Source: Luteimonas sp. BLCC-B24 (GTDB lineage: Bacteria; Pseudomonadota; Gammaproteobacteria; Xanthomonadales; Xanthomonadaceae). Taken from it: a DNA stretch of 64,000 nucleotides. Both the position numbers and the translations under genes were made by a program. How positions within the stretch are numbered: position 1 is the stretch's first letter; each line of letters begins with the position of its first letter. Positions 11,168 through 21,200 of this stretch are shown piece after piece. The notes beneath the pieces are model-generated. The model saw only the letters and a list, made by a program, of their open reading frames with translations. It was not told where the DNA came from and made no database searches. Location: contig NZ_JAQQGN010000001.1 of NCBI RefSeq assembly GCF_028550595.1, positions 310,001 through 374,000 on the forward strand, in the 5' to 3' direction.

Positions 11168-13113
11168 GCGCATCGCCATCCGGGCGGCTGGACGCCGGCG
11201 CACGGCGGCGTGTCCTGCTGGCCGCGGCCGCCTGTGTTCTGCCCTTGCTGCTGCAGCTGCCCGGTACGAGTGCGATCGCGATCGCGGGCATCGGCGCGAT
11301 CGTCGCCTGGCTCGCATCGCGCGGCGAAGTGGCGGGCTGGCTGCGCGGTCCGCTCGCGATCGCGCTGCTCGGCCTAGTGCTGGTGCAGAGCGGCTTCTCG
11401 CTGGGCCGCGATACCGGCTCTGCGCTGCTCGCCGCGATGCTGGCGATCAAGCCCTCGGAACTGCGCACCGTGCGCGATGCGCGCAGCCTGCTGGGCTTCG
11501 CGCTGTTCGCACCGTTCGCGACCTTCCTGCTCGACCAGGGACCGGTGTCGCTGGCACTGGGGCTCGTCGCCACCACGCTGGTGTTGATGGCCCTGCTGCG
11601 GCTGTCGGAACAGGAATCCGGTCTCGCCGCGACGCCGGGCAGCGACGCGCAACGGCTGCGCATCGTGCTGCGTCTGGCGGCCACCGGGCTTCCGCTCGTC
11701 CTCGCCGCGTTCTGGCTGTTCCCGCGTCTGGCCACACCGTTGTGGGGCGTGCCGGAGCTGTCGGTCGCGCGCCCCGGGCTGTCGGACGAGATGTCACCCG
11801 GCCAGTGGCTGGACCTGATCGTCGACGACACGCCCGCGCTGCGCGCGACCTTCCGCGGCGCCGAGCCGGACACACGCGACATGTACTGGCGCGGCCCCAC
11901 GCTCACCGACTACGACGGCCGCACCTGGACCGCCTCGCCGTGGTTGCGGCATCTGCCGCCGGCCGAGGTGGAGCACGGCGCCGTGGTGTGGGACTACGAG
12001 ATCACCGTCGAGCCCACCGAACGCAACCTGCTGGTCGCGCTGGAGATGCCGCTGGCGCTCCCCGACGGCATGGACGCCTCGCACACCTGGACCCTGACCA
12101 GTCCGCGCCGCCTCGACCGCGTGAGCCGCTGGCAGTTGCAATCCTCGCCGCCGGTGCGCTTCGAGGCCGACCTGCCCGATACCCTGCGTGCGCAGGCGCT
12201 GCGCCTGCCCGAGGGCTTCAACCCGCGCACGCGCGAACTCGCGCGGCAATGGCGGTCGGAGACCCCCGACGACGGTGCGCTGGTGGATCGCGGCCTGGCG
12301 TGGATCCGCAGCGAGTTCGGCTACACGCTGGACACGCCCCTGCCGGGCCGCAACGCGGTCGACGAGTTCCTGTTCGAGTACAAGGCCGGCTTCTGCGAAC
12401 ACTTCAGCTCGGCCTTCGCCGTGCTGATGCGCGAAGCCGGAATTCCCGCGCGCGTGGTCACCGGCTACGTGGGCGGCTATCGCAATGCCTACGGCGGCTA
12501 CTGGATCGTGCGGCGGATGGACGCCCATGCCTGGGTGGAAGTCTGGCTCGGCGATCGCGGCTGGGTCCGGGTGGATCCCACTGCTGCGGTCGCACCCGAG
12601 CGCATCTACGACACGATCGAAGACCGCCTCGGCGCCGGCGGTGCAGCAGGCGGTGCACTCGCGCCGCTGCTCGACATCGGCGACTGGGCGCGGCGCGGCT
12701 GGAACGATCTGGTGCTCGGTTTCGATGCCGGCAGCCAGCAGCTGATGCTGCAACGGATCGGGTTCGACCCGGGCGACACGGCGACGCTGGCGCTGCTGTT
12801 CGCGCTGGTGGCGACATTGGCGCTGGGCTGGATGCTGTGGCGGATCGCGCGCAGCGAGCGCGAACGCGATCCGCTGCTGCGCGCCTGGCATGCGTTGGGG
12901 CGGCGCTACGCGCGGCACGGGCTGGAACGCGACGCGCACGAGGCGCCGCTGGCCTGGGCGGCACGGGTGGCCGCCGCGCGCGGCGGCGCGCCTGCGCTGG
13001 TCGCCATCACCCGTCGTTTCGTGCACGCCCGCTACGCTCGCGGCGCAGCCGACCCGCGGCTGCTGCGCGATCTGCGCGCGCACCGCCCCGATGCCGAGAC
13101 CTCCGACCGATGA
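11164..13113 (+). CDS. TgpA-like membrane transglutaminase (DUF3488-transglutaminase)
   Basis: A 649-residue protein with about six N-terminal transmembrane helices, a periplasmic transglutaminase-like domain and one C-terminal helix (TLALLFALVATLALGWMLW). The catalytic triad is visible: Cys411 (GFCEHFSSAF), His455 (DAHAWVEV) and Asp471 (WVRVDPTAAV). It resembles Pseudomonas TgpA, essential in that genus, with an unknown physiological substrate. Start at 11164 overlaps the DUF58 stop by ATGA, and its own stop overlaps the following lipoprotein start in the same way. Confidence 0.93.
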   Translation: MSASPSGRLDAGARRRVLLAAAACVLPLLLQLPGTSAIAIAGIGAIVAWLASRGEVAGWLRGPLAIALLGLVLVQSGFSLGRDTGSALLAAMLAIKPSELRTVRDARSLLGFALFAPFATFLLDQGPVSLALGLVATTLVLMALLRLSEQESGLAATPGSDAQRLRIVLRLAATGLPLVLAAFWLFPRLATPLWGVPELSVARPGLSDEMSPGQWLDLIVDDTPALRATFRGAEPDTRDMYWRGPTLTDYDGRTWTASPWLRHLPPAEVEHGAVVWDYEITVEPTERNLLVALEMPLALPDGMDASHTWTLTSPRRLDRVSRWQLQSSPPVRFEADLPDTLRAQALRLPEGFNPRTRELARQWRSETPDDGALVDRGLAWIRSEFGYTLDTPLPGRNAVDEFLFEYKAGFCEHFSSAFAVLMREAGIPARVVTGYVGGYRNAYGGYWIVRRMDAHAWVEVWLGDRGWVRVDPTAAVAPERIYDTIEDRLGAGGAAGGALAPLLDIGDWARRGWNDLVLGFDAGSQQLMLQRIGFDPGDTATLALLFALVATLALGWMLWRIARSERERDPLLRAWHALGRRYARHGLERDAHEAPLAWAARVAAARGGAPALVAITRRFVHARYARGAADPRLLRDLRAHRPDAETSDR

Positions 13114-13601
13114 CGCCGATCCGCCTGCTGTCCGTCGCCGCGCTGGCCCTGGTGCTGGGCGCCTGCGCCTCGCAACCCAAGCCCCTGCAAGGTCCCTACG
13201 TCGAGCAGCCCACGCCGCACGCGGCGGTCCAGGGGGATTACACGGGCACCGCCGTCCGCTGGGGCGGGCGCATCGTCCAGGTCGAGCCGCGGCCGGACGC
13301 GACCTGTTTCGAAATGATCGCCACGCGTCTCACCGCCAACGGCCGGCCGTACTGGGCCGCGGACGACACCAACGGCCGGTTCCTCGCCTGCCGCAGGGGC
13401 TTCTACGACCCCGCGGTGTTCCAGGTCAACCGCGAAGTGACATTCACCGGCCGCATCGCCGGTTACGACACACGACGCATCGGCGAATACGACTACCGGT
13501 TTCCTCGGATCGATGCCGAGGTGGTCTACCTGTGGCCGCTGCGCGAGCACGTGGACGTGGTGACCCGGCCGGCGCCGTGGCCGTGGTGGGGCTACTGGTG
13601 A
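13110..13601 (+). CDS. Slp-like outer-membrane lipoprotein
   Basis: A 163-residue lipoprotein. The signal sequence ends in the lipobox LVLGAC, and the mature part (QGDYTGTAVRWGGRIVQVEP, YDYRFPRIDAEVVYLWP) fits the Slp family of starvation-inducible outer-membrane lipoproteins. It is coupled to the transglutaminase gene by an ATGA overlap and ends the operon. No strong terminator is visible behind it; instead a four-copy heptamer repeat starts 13 bases later. Confidence 0.87.
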   Translation: MTPIRLLSVAALALVLGACASQPKPLQGPYVEQPTPHAAVQGDYTGTAVRWGGRIVQVEPRPDATCFEMIATRLTANGRPYWAADDTNGRFLACRRGFYDPAVFQVNREVTFTGRIAGYDTRRIGEYDYRFPRIDAEVVYLWPLREHVDVVTRPAPWPWWGYW

Positions 13602-13613
13602 GGCAACGGGGTC

Positions 13614-13641
13614 GTGATTCGTGATTCGTGATTCGTGATTC
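13614..13641. repeat. Four tandem GTGATTC heptamers
   Basis: Four perfect GTGATTC copies lie in the 227-base convergent space between the lipoprotein and the HIT gene (13602-13828). The same unit, partly diverged to GGGATTC, recurs at 14204-14241, 14914-14942 and, inverted, 14975-15000. Such GATTC heptamer arrays are a familiar intergenic feature of Xanthomonas/Lysobacter-type genomes. Otherwise I see nothing recognisable in 13642-13828. Confidence 0.75.
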
Positions 13642-13828
13642 GTCAGAGCGTCGCGTCGGAGGTCTGCTCGGGCGAGGACGCGAGACGGCCGTCACGGGAG
13701 GCGAAGATGCGCTCCTGGTGTCTTCGCGGTCCCTGCATGTTGCCGGTGCCGGAGCCGCCGCTCGCACCGGCGCTGGCCTCGGCAGGCGCATCGATCTGTA
13801 ACCGACGCGCGTTCTGGCACCGCGGCCA

Positions 13829-14194
13829 TTACAACTGCGCGGGACGTGCGCCGTCCGGTGTGCCGAAGCGGCCCAGGGGTGCGCCCGCGAGCAGGTGCAG
13901 ATGGATCTGAAACACCGTCTGGCCGCCGTCTCCATTGCAGTTCATGACGATGCGGTAGCCGTCCTCGGCGAAGCCCTGCGCCCTGGCATACGCAGCGGCG
14001 GCAACCGCCAGACGGCCGACGATCTCCGGGGCATCAGCCGGCACGTCGTTGAGCGTCGCGTAAGTGGCCTTCGGCACGAACAGCACATGCACCGGCGCCT
14101 GCGGCGCGATGTCCCGGAAGGCGATCAGGTGCTCGTCCTCGTAGACGATGTCGGCCGGAATTTCGCGCTGGATGATCTTGTGGAAGAGGGTCAT
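13829..14194 (-). CDS. HIT family protein (HinT-like purine nucleoside phosphoramidase)
   Basis: A 121-residue histidine-triad protein that would hydrolyse AMP-linked substrates such as adenosine phosphoramidates. The N-terminus FHKIIQREIPADIVYED and the core NCNGDGGQTVFQIHLHLLAG are typical. The triad reads Q-I-H-L-H, so the first of the three histidines is glutamine while the central (nucleophilic) and third ones are kept. Codons CAG-ATC-CAT-CTG-CAC confirm this. Heptamer repeats flank the gene on both sides. Confidence 0.92.
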   Translation of the reverse strand: MTLFHKIIQREIPADIVYEDEHLIAFRDIAPQAPVHVLFVPKATYATLNDVPADAPEIVGRLAVAAAAYARAQGFAEDGYRIVMNCNGDGGQTVFQIHLHLLAGAPLGRFGTPDGARPAQL

Positions 14195-14203
14195 GGGCGG
14201 GCC

Positions 14204-14241
14204 GTGATTCGTGATTCGGGATTCGGGATTGGGGATTCGGG
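14204..14241. repeat. GTGATTC/GGGATTC heptamer array
   Basis: Five to six head-to-tail heptamers (two GTGATTC, then GGGATTC variants with one extra G) fill most of the gap between the HIT and recR genes. They match the array at 13614-13641, so the unit was copied within this region or is common in the genome. Confidence 0.7.
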
Positions 14242-14311
14242 AAAGAGCATGGTGGCAGAGGCAAGCGCCCGGCTCTTCGACTCACCCGTCACCCATGACC
14301 GCTCACCGCGC

Positions 14312-14905
14312 TCAAACCACATCGCTGCGGCTGCCGAAGGCGTGTGACAGCGTGCCCCGGTCCACGTACTCCAGCTCGCCGCCGAGCGGCAGACCGTGCG
14401 CGGGGCGGCTGGGACGCACGTCGTGCTGGCGGGCGATCTGAGCCAGGTAATGCGCGGTCGCCTCCCCTTCGACGGTCGGATTGGTGGCGATGATCAGTTC
14501 GCGCACCTCGCCCTCCGCCAGCCGCGTCGACAGGCTGTCGAGCCCGAGTTCGCGCGGGCCGATGCCGTCGAGCGGACTCAGCCGGCCCTGCAGCACGAAG
14601 TAGAACCCGCGGTAGCCGGTGGCCTGCTCGATCGCGAGGCGGTCGGCCGGAGATTCGACCACGCACAGCGTATGCGCATCGCGCGAGGCGTTCGCGCACG
14701 TCGGGCACACCGGAGTCTCGCTGAAGTCGCGGCAGCGCTCGCAGTGCCCGATCTTTTCGACCGCCTCGGCCAGCGCCGTCGCCAGACGCGCGCCGCCCTC
14801 ACGGCCGCGTTCGAGCACGTGATACGCCATGCGCTGCGCGGACTTGTGCCCGACGCCGGGCAGCACGCGCAATGCATCGATCAACTGGTCAAGCAGAGCG
14901 GACAT
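14312..14905 (-). CDS. recR: Recombination mediator protein RecR
   Basis: Acts with RecF and RecO to load RecA at gaps. The 197-residue protein has an N-terminal HhH region ([15 protein letters not shown]), a four-cysteine zinc finger (Cys55, Cys58, Cys67, Cys70) and a Toprim domain with [12 protein letters not shown] and the [15 protein letters not shown] segment. Length and start at 14905 are standard. It lies downstream of ybaB and dnaX, the common dnaX-ybaB-recR order, separated from ybaB by about 100 bases filled with GATTC repeats. Confidence 0.97.
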   Translation of the reverse strand: MSALLDQLIDALRVLPGVGHKSAQRMAYHVLERGREGGARLATALAEAVEKIGHCERCRDFSETPVCPTCANASRDAHTLCVVESPADRLAIEQATGYRGFYFVLQGRLSPLDGIGPRELGLDSLSTRLAEGEVRELIIATNPTVEGEATAHYLAQIARQHDVRPSRPAHGLPLGGELEYVDRGTLSHAFGSRSDVV

Positions 14906-14913
14906 CGGGAGCC

Positions 14914-15000
14914 GTGATTCGTCATTGGTGATGGGTGATTCGACAAAGCAGCCAGTGTCGCGATCCGCTTCTTCGAATCATGAATCCCGAATCACCAATC
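14914..15000. repeat. Diverged and inverted GATTC repeats between recR and ybaB
   Basis: GTGATTC-like units occur at 14914-14942 (with GTCATTG and GTGATGG variants) and in the opposite orientation at 14975-15000 (GAATCATGAATCCCGAATCA). The two halves can fold on each other. They occupy nearly the whole recR-ybaB gap, so transcripts across it would carry an imperfect stem-loop. Confidence 0.55.
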
Positions 15001-15007
15001 CGGCCCT

Positions 15008-15328
15008 TCAGAACGGCAGCTTCATGCCCGGCGGCAACGGCATGCCCGCCGTCGCACCGGCCATGCGCGTCTTCGATTCCTCGTCGATCTTGTTAGAGGC
15101 ATCGTTGAACGCGGCGGCGATCAGGTCTTCGGCCATTTCCGGATCCGACAGCACGCTCGGGTCGATACGCACCTTGCGGCATTCCTTGGCACCGCTCAGG
15201 GTGACGCTGACCATGCCGCCGCCGGCGCTGCCGGTGACTTCGAGCGCGGCGATTTCCTGCTGCACGCGCTGCATGTTTTCCTGCATCTTCTGCGCCTGCT
15301 GCATCAGCTGGGCAATGTTTCCACGCAT
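15008..15328 (-). CDS. YbaB/EbfC nucleoid-associated protein
   Basis: A 106-residue dimeric DNA-binding protein of the YbaB/EbfC family. A Gln/Met-rich N-terminal helix (residues 1-30) is followed by [13 protein letters not shown] and a conserved acidic helix. Its ATG overlaps the dnaX stop as ATGA at 15325-15328, so it is translationally coupled to dnaX. This dnaX-ybaB-recR linkage is conserved across proteobacteria. Confidence 0.94.
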   Translation of the reverse strand: MRGNIAQLMQQAQKMQENMQRVQQEIAALEVTGSAGGGMVSVTLSGAKECRKVRIDPSVLSDPEMAEDLIAAAFNDASNKIDEESKTRMAGATAGMPLPPGMKLPF

Positions 15329-17109
15329 CAGTTGAGTCCTTGTTCGTCGTAGGGGCGGATGGAATCCGGCACGAGCTTCGCGCCCTGCTGCGACATCAGC
15401 CGCTGCACGTCCGGGTCCGAGAGAAAGTTCTGTTCGGCCGACGACTGCCGCGTCTCGCGCTCGCGCGCATTGCGTTCGTGCAGCGTCGGCGCGGCGCTGG
15501 CGGGCGCGGCCTCGAAGCGGATCTGCGGCGCATGCCCAAGCGGCGACGCCAGGGCGTCGGCCAGTTGGTGGACCATGATCGGCGCCTTGAGGTGTTCGTC
15601 CGATTCGGGCAGCGCCAGCCGCAGCACGCCGTCGTCGAAGCCGACGAACGCGGCACTGGCGGCCAGTTCGCGCACCGGTCCGCGCAGCGGCAGATCGGCG
15701 ACCAGATCCAGCCACCGGTCGGCATCGAGTGCTCCGATGCGCCCCGCGGTCGGGGGCGCCGGTGCGGCCGGCGTCGCGACGGCGGCCCGGCGCGGTATTT
15801 CGATGTCGGCCGAACGCACCGCCTCCGGCACGGACGGACGCGCCGGGTCGGGAGTGGCCTGTCGCACCGCCGCCGCTGCCGGCGTGGACACGGGGCCGGA
15901 CGACGCGCCCGCCGCCTCACGCTCGGGCACTGCCCCGCCCAGCGCAGCGCGTGCGGCGGCCGGGCCGGCGGAACGCGTCTGCGTGCCGCCATCGCCCGCC
16001 GCTCTGGCCCCGTCGGCGGCGGGTCGGAACGCGAGCATCCGCAGCAGCGACATCTCGAAACCCGCACGCGGGCTCGGCGCGAGCGCGAGGTCACGACGCC
16101 CGTTGAGCGCCATCTGGTACCACAGCTGCACGACCTCGGGCCGCGCTGCGGCCGCGAGTGCGTCGAGATCCAGGCCGTCGGCCTCGACGGCCACCTCCGG
16201 CACCAGCTGGCGCACCTGGATGCGATGCAATGCTTCGGCCAGCGCATCCAGCACGCTCGACCAGTCCGGCGAGAAGTCCGCCAGCGTGGCCACCTCGGCC
16301 ATCAGCTGCGCGCCGTCGCCGGCCGCCAGCGCCGCCAGCAGGGTGCCCACGCGCGTGCGGTCGACGCTGCCGAGCATCGTGGCCACCGCGTCGTCGGCCA
16401 GCGCGCCGCCCTCGCCACCCGCACCGGTGTAGGCGATGGCCTGGTCGAGCAGCGACAGCCCGTCACGCAGGCTGCCGTCGGCGGCCTTGGACAGCTGCCG
16501 GAGCGCCCCGGACTCGGCGACGATGCCCTCGGCCTCGAGAATCCGGGTCATCTGGCCCTGGATCTGGGCCTCGTCCAGGCGTTTGAGATTGAACTGCAGG
16601 CAGCGCGAGAGCACGGTCACCGGCAGCTTCTGCGGATCGGTCGTCGCCAGCAGGAACTTCACGTGCCCCGGCGGCTCCTCCAGCGTCTTGAGCAGCGCAT
16701 TGAACGCCGACTTCGACAGCATGTGCACTTCGTCGATCAGGTACACCTTCACCCGGCCGCGCGAGGGCATGTACTGCGCGTTGTCGATCAGTTCGCGCAC
16801 GTCGTCCACACCGGTGTTGCTGGCGGCGTCGATCTCGAGCAGGTCGATGTAGCGACCGGCGTCGATCGCCAGACAGGTTTCGCAGGCGCCGCAGGGATCG
16901 GACGAGGTGCCGGTCTCGCAGTTCAGGCTCTTGGCGAAGATGCGCGCGATCGTGGTCTTGCCCACGCCGCGCGTGCCGGTGAACAGGAAGGCGTGATGGA
17001 CCCGGCCGGTCTCCAGCGCATTGGTCAGCGCACGCACCACGTGCTCCTGCCCGACCAGTTCGGCAAAGCGCTTCGGACGCCACTTGCGGGCGAGGACGAG
17101 ATAGGACAT
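15328..17109 (-). CDS. dnaX: DNA polymerase III subunit tau (gamma/tau)
   Basis: Clamp-loader ATPase that also bridges polymerase cores. The 593-residue protein has Walker [10 protein letters not shown] (residues 45-53), a zinc motif with Cys64, Cys73, Cys76 and Cys79, and [10 protein letters not shown] Pro/Ala-rich linker starts near 370, then the tau C-terminal domain. The ATG at 17109 fits the family's [12 protein letters not shown] start; a GTG one codon earlier is possible. No A-rich slippery heptamer is seen in the linker region, so a programmed gamma form is not evident. Confidence 0.96.
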   Translation of the reverse strand: MSYLVLARKWRPKRFAELVGQEHVVRALTNALETGRVHHAFLFTGTRGVGKTTIARIFAKSLNCETGTSSDPCGACETCLAIDAGRYIDLLEIDAASNTGVDDVRELIDNAQYMPSRGRVKVYLIDEVHMLSKSAFNALLKTLEEPPGHVKFLLATTDPQKLPVTVLSRCLQFNLKRLDEAQIQGQMTRILEAEGIVAESGALRQLSKAADGSLRDGLSLLDQAIAYTGAGGEGGALADDAVATMLGSVDRTRVGTLLAALAAGDGAQLMAEVATLADFSPDWSSVLDALAEALHRIQVRQLVPEVAVEADGLDLDALAAAARPEVVQLWYQMALNGRRDLALAPSPRAGFEMSLLRMLAFRPAADGARAAGDGGTQTRSAGPAAARAALGGAVPEREAAGASSGPVSTPAAAAVRQATPDPARPSVPEAVRSADIEIPRRAAVATPAAPAPPTAGRIGALDADRWLDLVADLPLRGPVRELAASAAFVGFDDGVLRLALPESDEHLKAPIMVHQLADALASPLGHAPQIRFEAAPASAAPTLHERNARERETRQSSAEQNFLSDPDVQRLMSQQGAKLVPDSIRPYDEQGLN

Positions 17110-17140
17110 CACCCTATTCTGCCACGCCCGTCGACGTTCC

Positions 17141-17169
17141 TTGTGACCCGCCCCGGCCCCGGATAGAAT
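17141..17169 (+). promoter_or_regulatory. Candidate promoter of tRNA-Ser
   Basis: TTGTGA at 17141-17146, a 17-base spacer and TAGAAT at 17164-17169 form a sigma70-like promoter. Transcription would begin near 17176, about 55 bases before the mature tRNA. The opposite strand of the same stretch would have to carry the dnaX promoter. Confidence 0.5.
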
Positions 17170-17231
17170 GGCCGGCCCGCGGCGTGCCGTGGTGGCCGCG
17201 TGCCGGTTTCGACCGCATGCGGGCGATTCCC

Positions 17232-17324
17232 GGAGAGGTGTCCGAGTGGTTGAAGGAGCACGCCTGGAAAGTGTGTAAGCGTCTAAACCGCGCTTCGGGG
17301 GTTCGAATCCCCCTCTCTCCGCCA
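17232..17324 (+). tRNA. tRNA-Ser (anticodon GGA)
   Basis: A 93-base class II tRNA. The acceptor stem GGAGAGG pairs with CCTCTCC, the anticodon loop CTGGAAA places GGA at 17266-17268, a long variable arm follows, and the T-loop is GGTTCGAATCC. The encoded CCA is at 17322-17324. Its 3' end is the prophage attachment site; integration kept the tRNA whole because the phage supplies the same last bases. The original downstream terminator is now beyond attR at 56848. Confidence 0.97.
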
Positions 17325-17326
17325 GA
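17305..17326. repeat. attL, 22-bp left attachment core in tRNA-Ser
   Basis: The 22 bases from 17305 (GAATCCCCCT to GCCAGA) are identical to 56820-56841 and include the T-arm 3' strand, acceptor strand and CCA of tRNA-Ser. Everything between the two copies has phage gene content, so these are the attL and attR cores. Confidence 0.93.
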
Positions 17327-17336
17327 CAGAACGCGA

Positions 17337-17361
17337 AACCCCGCTAATTTGCGGGGTTTTT
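17337..17361 (+). terminator. Intrinsic terminator behind tRNA-Ser (phage side)
   Basis: Inverted arms AACCCCGC/GCGGGGTT around TAATTT are followed by a T-run. It lies 13 bases past the tRNA CCA, so it would end the tRNA transcript now that the host terminator has been displaced. Its minus-strand reading could also end the late tail transcript. Confidence 0.85.
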
Positions 17362-17390
17362 CGTTTCCGGGGTCAGGCCTACCCATCCAC

Positions 17391-17771
17391 CTACCCACCC
17401 CGCTTCGCCTTCCGCGGCTTGAACGGCAGGCCGCGCACCTCGATCATTCGTTCGACGAAGCGTGCCGCCTGGGCCTTCGATGCCGCCGAGCCCACGACCT
17501 CGCTGCCGTGCCAGCCGAGGATCCAGAACGACCCGTCCAGCTGCACCCATGCCACGCAGGCGAACCGGAAATGAAGGTGCGACCGGTCGTCGCCGTGCAG
17601 CCATCGGTAGTCGGTCGGGAGCATCCGCGCATCGTAGGCATCCGCGTCGCACGGACGGAGACGCCCCCGTTCTTCAGAAATGAGGAACGCGACGACCCCG
17701 GGCGGAGACAGCAGCGTGCGCTGGCCGTGGCCGGCGACGGCACCCAACACCAATTGGACCGACGCGCGCAC
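17391..17771 (-). CDS. Hypothetical protein next to attL
   Basis: A 126-residue protein of no recognised family, the last leftward gene before attL. It has a compact aromatic and charged core (HGDDRSHLHFRFACVAWVQL, FWILGWHG) and a basic C-terminus (FKPRKAKRGG). It lies 46 bases after the previous phage gene on the same strand. Its place beyond the tail genes suggests a phage accessory gene. The coding call rests on composition and position only. Confidence 0.5.
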   Translation of the reverse strand: MRASVQLVLGAVAGHGQRTLLSPPGVVAFLISEERGRLRPCDADAYDARMLPTDYRWLHGDDRSHLHFRFACVAWVQLDGSFWILGWHGSEVVGSAASKAQAARFVERMIEVRGLPFKPRKAKRGG

Positions 17772-17817
17772 GTGCTGTGAGCGCAGATTGCGCCGGGAGG
17801 GGCGGCCGCGCTGTCGG

Positions 17818-18246
17818 TCAGCTGGCCGGACTGGTGTCAGGGTTGTCCGGCAGCGCTGGCGGCGGCACCTCGATCGAGGCCGGCGGCACCATGGCCGGCA
17901 TCGGCAGGGTCGCGGCCAGGCTCTCGTTGGCGATGACGTCGAACGCCGCCATGACCGCGCCCATCAGCAGGGGCGTGGGCACCGGGATCGGGTCGCCTTC
18001 CCCGGCCGGCACCAGCCATGTCCGGCCCATCACCTGGTCGAACGTGTGCTCGATGCGCGGACCAACCGACTCGGCGAAGCGCTCGTTGTCGCGGTAGTGC
18101 ACCCAGACCGTGTGGAAGATGACCCGGCCGGTCGACGTGGTCTCGTCTGCACGCGGTGGATCGGCCAGGAACTCGGTGCGGCGCGCGAACAGCTCGTCGC
18201 GGTGGCGGGCGTCGATCTGGCGAATACGAAGGTTCGGGGTAGGCAT
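17818..18246 (-). CDS. Hypothetical tail-associated protein
   Basis: A 142-residue soluble protein starting MPTPNLRIRQIDARHRDELF, two bases after the J-like gene stop, so surely in the tail operon. It is rich in charged residues in its first half and Pro/Ala-rich at the end. No recognised domain. Genes in this slot after J often encode small tail-tip or fibre assembly factors; that is positional inference. Confidence 0.68.
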   Translation of the reverse strand: MPTPNLRIRQIDARHRDELFARRTEFLADPPRADETTSTGRVIFHTVWVHYRDNERFAESVGPRIEHTFDQVMGRTWLVPAGEGDPIPVPTPLLMGAVMAAFDVIANESLAATLPMPAMVPPASIEVPPPALPDNPDTSPAS

Positions 18247-18248
18247 GG

Positions 18249-21200
18249 TCACTGCTCGATTGACATAAGGTTGAGGGCCTGCTGGCCCGGATTGGATCCG
18301 ATGGTGAACGGCCAGTTCACCGGTGCGCTGAGCACCGCGCGGTAGTTGCGCGTCGCCGTTCCGCCGACGTTGTCGGTGTAGGTGCCGGAGGCGTTGGCCG
18401 CGACTTGGACAAAGTAGGTGCCGCCCTCCACCTCGTACTGCGCGGTGCCATTGACCGGAATGGCTGCGAGCGTTTCCCATGACCCGCCGCCGATGCTCCG
18501 CTGCAAGGTCAGCGTGCCCGAGGTTGCACGTGTGGCTGAGCCGCCCCAAGGTACCGAGCTCTGCGCCCCGCTGTTCTGATACCCGACGCTGTAGGTGATC
18601 GTCTTCTGGTTGCCGTTGGTCGCGAACTGACCGGTTTCCACGAACGCAGTGCCGAGCACTTGGGTCGATCTCACCGCGTTCTTCAGTGTGCCTGCGCTCA
18701 GGCTCCCGCCGAAGTACGCGCTGCCCACGTTGTTGAACCAGATGGTGCCGTTGCCTTGTGTGCAGTTCTCCTCGCCCACGTTAGGCCCGTACCAGAAGCA
18801 CAGGTTGTTCGATGCGCCGAAGTTGATGCCGACGATGAGCTGGATTGATGCGGCATAGAATCTGAGGAAGTGCCCGCCATTTCGCTTGGACCAGCGCACA
18901 CCGACAGTGCCGCTCGAAATAATCTCGAACACATCGGCTAGAAAGCTAATCACCCCTCGCTGGCCGTCGTTCTTCGACGTCATGCCCGAGACGTGGCCGT
19001 TGACGTTCGTGGTCAGGGTGATCTGAGCGTCTTGGGCGGCTTGGAGGGCCAGTGTCGCCGACACATTACTGCCGAGTTGTCGAGCAGCATTGCCTGGCGT
19101 CCATGCGCTGGCGACCGTGCCGTCCAAGGCGGCGCGCTCGATCTGGAAGCGGTCGAAGTAGATGTTAAGCCCGACGCTTCCCGAGCGGTTCTGTTCGATC
19201 TGCAGCACACCCGCTGTTGCGCCAGCCGGGACTTCGAGCACCGCCGAAAATCTCGACCTCGTCGATTGGGCTGTCATCAAAGGCCCGTTTACGCTTCCGG
19301 CATTCGTCACGAGCACGAGCCGGAAGGTGTGCGTGGAAAACCCCGGCGTCCATGCATCGAAGCTGAGAATGTGGCGGCCAGGGGCTAGCTGGATGTTGTA
19401 GTCGGTGTTGCTGGCGCCAAGGAAAACGCTCGCCGTGACTACGCTAGTTTTTGTCAGTAGCCGGAGTAGATAGCCACCGAACCCGGACACGCTCGGGTGC
19501 GCGATCACATCGACATCAGCCGCGCCAAACCTGGAAATCGCAGGGAAGGTCGCCGAATCGAAGTAGCTGTATTCCTTCCACAGAAGGTTTGTCCCAGACG
19601 CCGGGACCGCTGTGCGAACCTGCGTGATCGCCGCGGCGAATTCCTGCCCTTGCTCATCCACGTCGGTGCGCAACTGGCTGATCGCCTGCGTAGTTGCGCC
19701 CTGCGCCTCTGTGACGGTGCCGATGTCCTGCCAGTAGGCAGGGTTCGGCGGCTGCACGCCGACCGAAGGCTGTAGCGCCCGGTACATGCGCCCCGCTTCG
19801 TACACCACCACACCCGTCGGCCAGGTGGTGTCGCCATTCCACGGCGTGCCGGCGAGGGCCAAGGCCTCGGCCGCTGCCGCCTGCGCGGCCGCCGCATCGA
19901 ACGCGGCCTGGTCGATCAGCGCCTGCTGCGCCACCTGCTGCTGGGTGATGTAGTCGATCGCGTCGCCGATACCGCCGATCTGCTCGCCGAGGTTCGCGCC
20001 GAGCGTCTTGGTCACGACGCGCATGCCTGTCGACAGCGTGCCGCTGGTGTTGCGCGAGCGCGCCGCGAAGGTCCACTGGCCGGACTCGGGGATGACCGCT
20101 TCGAAGGGCGCGGTGTGGTAGCCGTCCTCGCCCACTGGCGTCATCGCGGCCCAGTCCGGCGTGGCCACCGCGCCCGGCATGTAGCGGATCTCGACGCCGG
20201 CGAAGTCCGCCGACTGCGTGGTGCCGGTCAGCCAGCCCCAGGTGTAGAGCCGCACGCCGCCGCTGCGCTCCTGCACGTCGAACAGGTCCACCAGGACTGG
20301 CGGTGCGTCGGCGCCGATGGTGCTGTAGATCGTGGCCACGGCCACACCGGCGCGGCCATCCGGCGAGAACGGCCGCACGACGATCTGGTAGGTGCCGGCG
20401 CGCGGGATGCGCCAGACCGCGGTGCGCGTAGTCGTGCGCGCGACCTCCTCCAGCTCGCCGTTCTCGTTCGACATCTGCACCACGACGTCGCCGACAGGCC
20501 CAGTGATGTCGTAGGTCGCCACCAGCTCGGTGAACACGGTATCGCCCTGCGGCACCTGGCGCTCGGAGATGAGGAGGTTGGAGGCGATCGGCCGCGTCTG
20601 CAGCAGGCTTTCATTCGGCGCCGGGATGTACTGGCCGGTGCGCACGTAGTGCCAGTACTCCGGGCTCTCCGGCACCACCGCGACGCGCGCGCCCTTCAGG
20701 TCGCTCTCCGGCTCGATCGCCACCACGCGCACGCGGTAGCCCGGCGTAGCCTTGAAGTCGTAGCACCAGATGGTGTCGTGCGCGGGGTTGCCGTCGCTGT
20801 TGCCCGGCACCGGCGCGTCGCCCGGCCAGGCGCCCACGAGCGTGAGCGTGCGGCTTTCGCCCTCGAAGGGTTGCACGGCGAACACGCGGTACGTGCGCTC
20901 GCCCGGGATGCGCAGGCCGATGTACGCGCCGCCCGGCGGCGGGGCCGGCACCGGCTCGTCCAGCGCGAGGGAGACCACGCCGCCCACGATCGAGACGCCC
21001 ACCAGCCGGCCGCTGTAGCCCCACTGCGTGAGGTCGTGCGACAGCGACAGCAGCGACAACCGCTGGTAGCTCAGGTGCTCGATGTCGGTGGCGAAGCTGA
21101 TGTCCTTGTACTGGTACAGGCTCTGCGCCAGGTGCCAGCGGGCCAGCATTGCGGCGTGCGCCTCGCTGGTGATGCCCTCGCCCGTCAGCGTGGCCGGGTT

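Noticed and set aside
15328-17109. Programmed frameshift in dnaX to give gamma
   Set aside because: I looked for an A-rich slippery heptamer in the linker-coding region and found none, so only tau is called.
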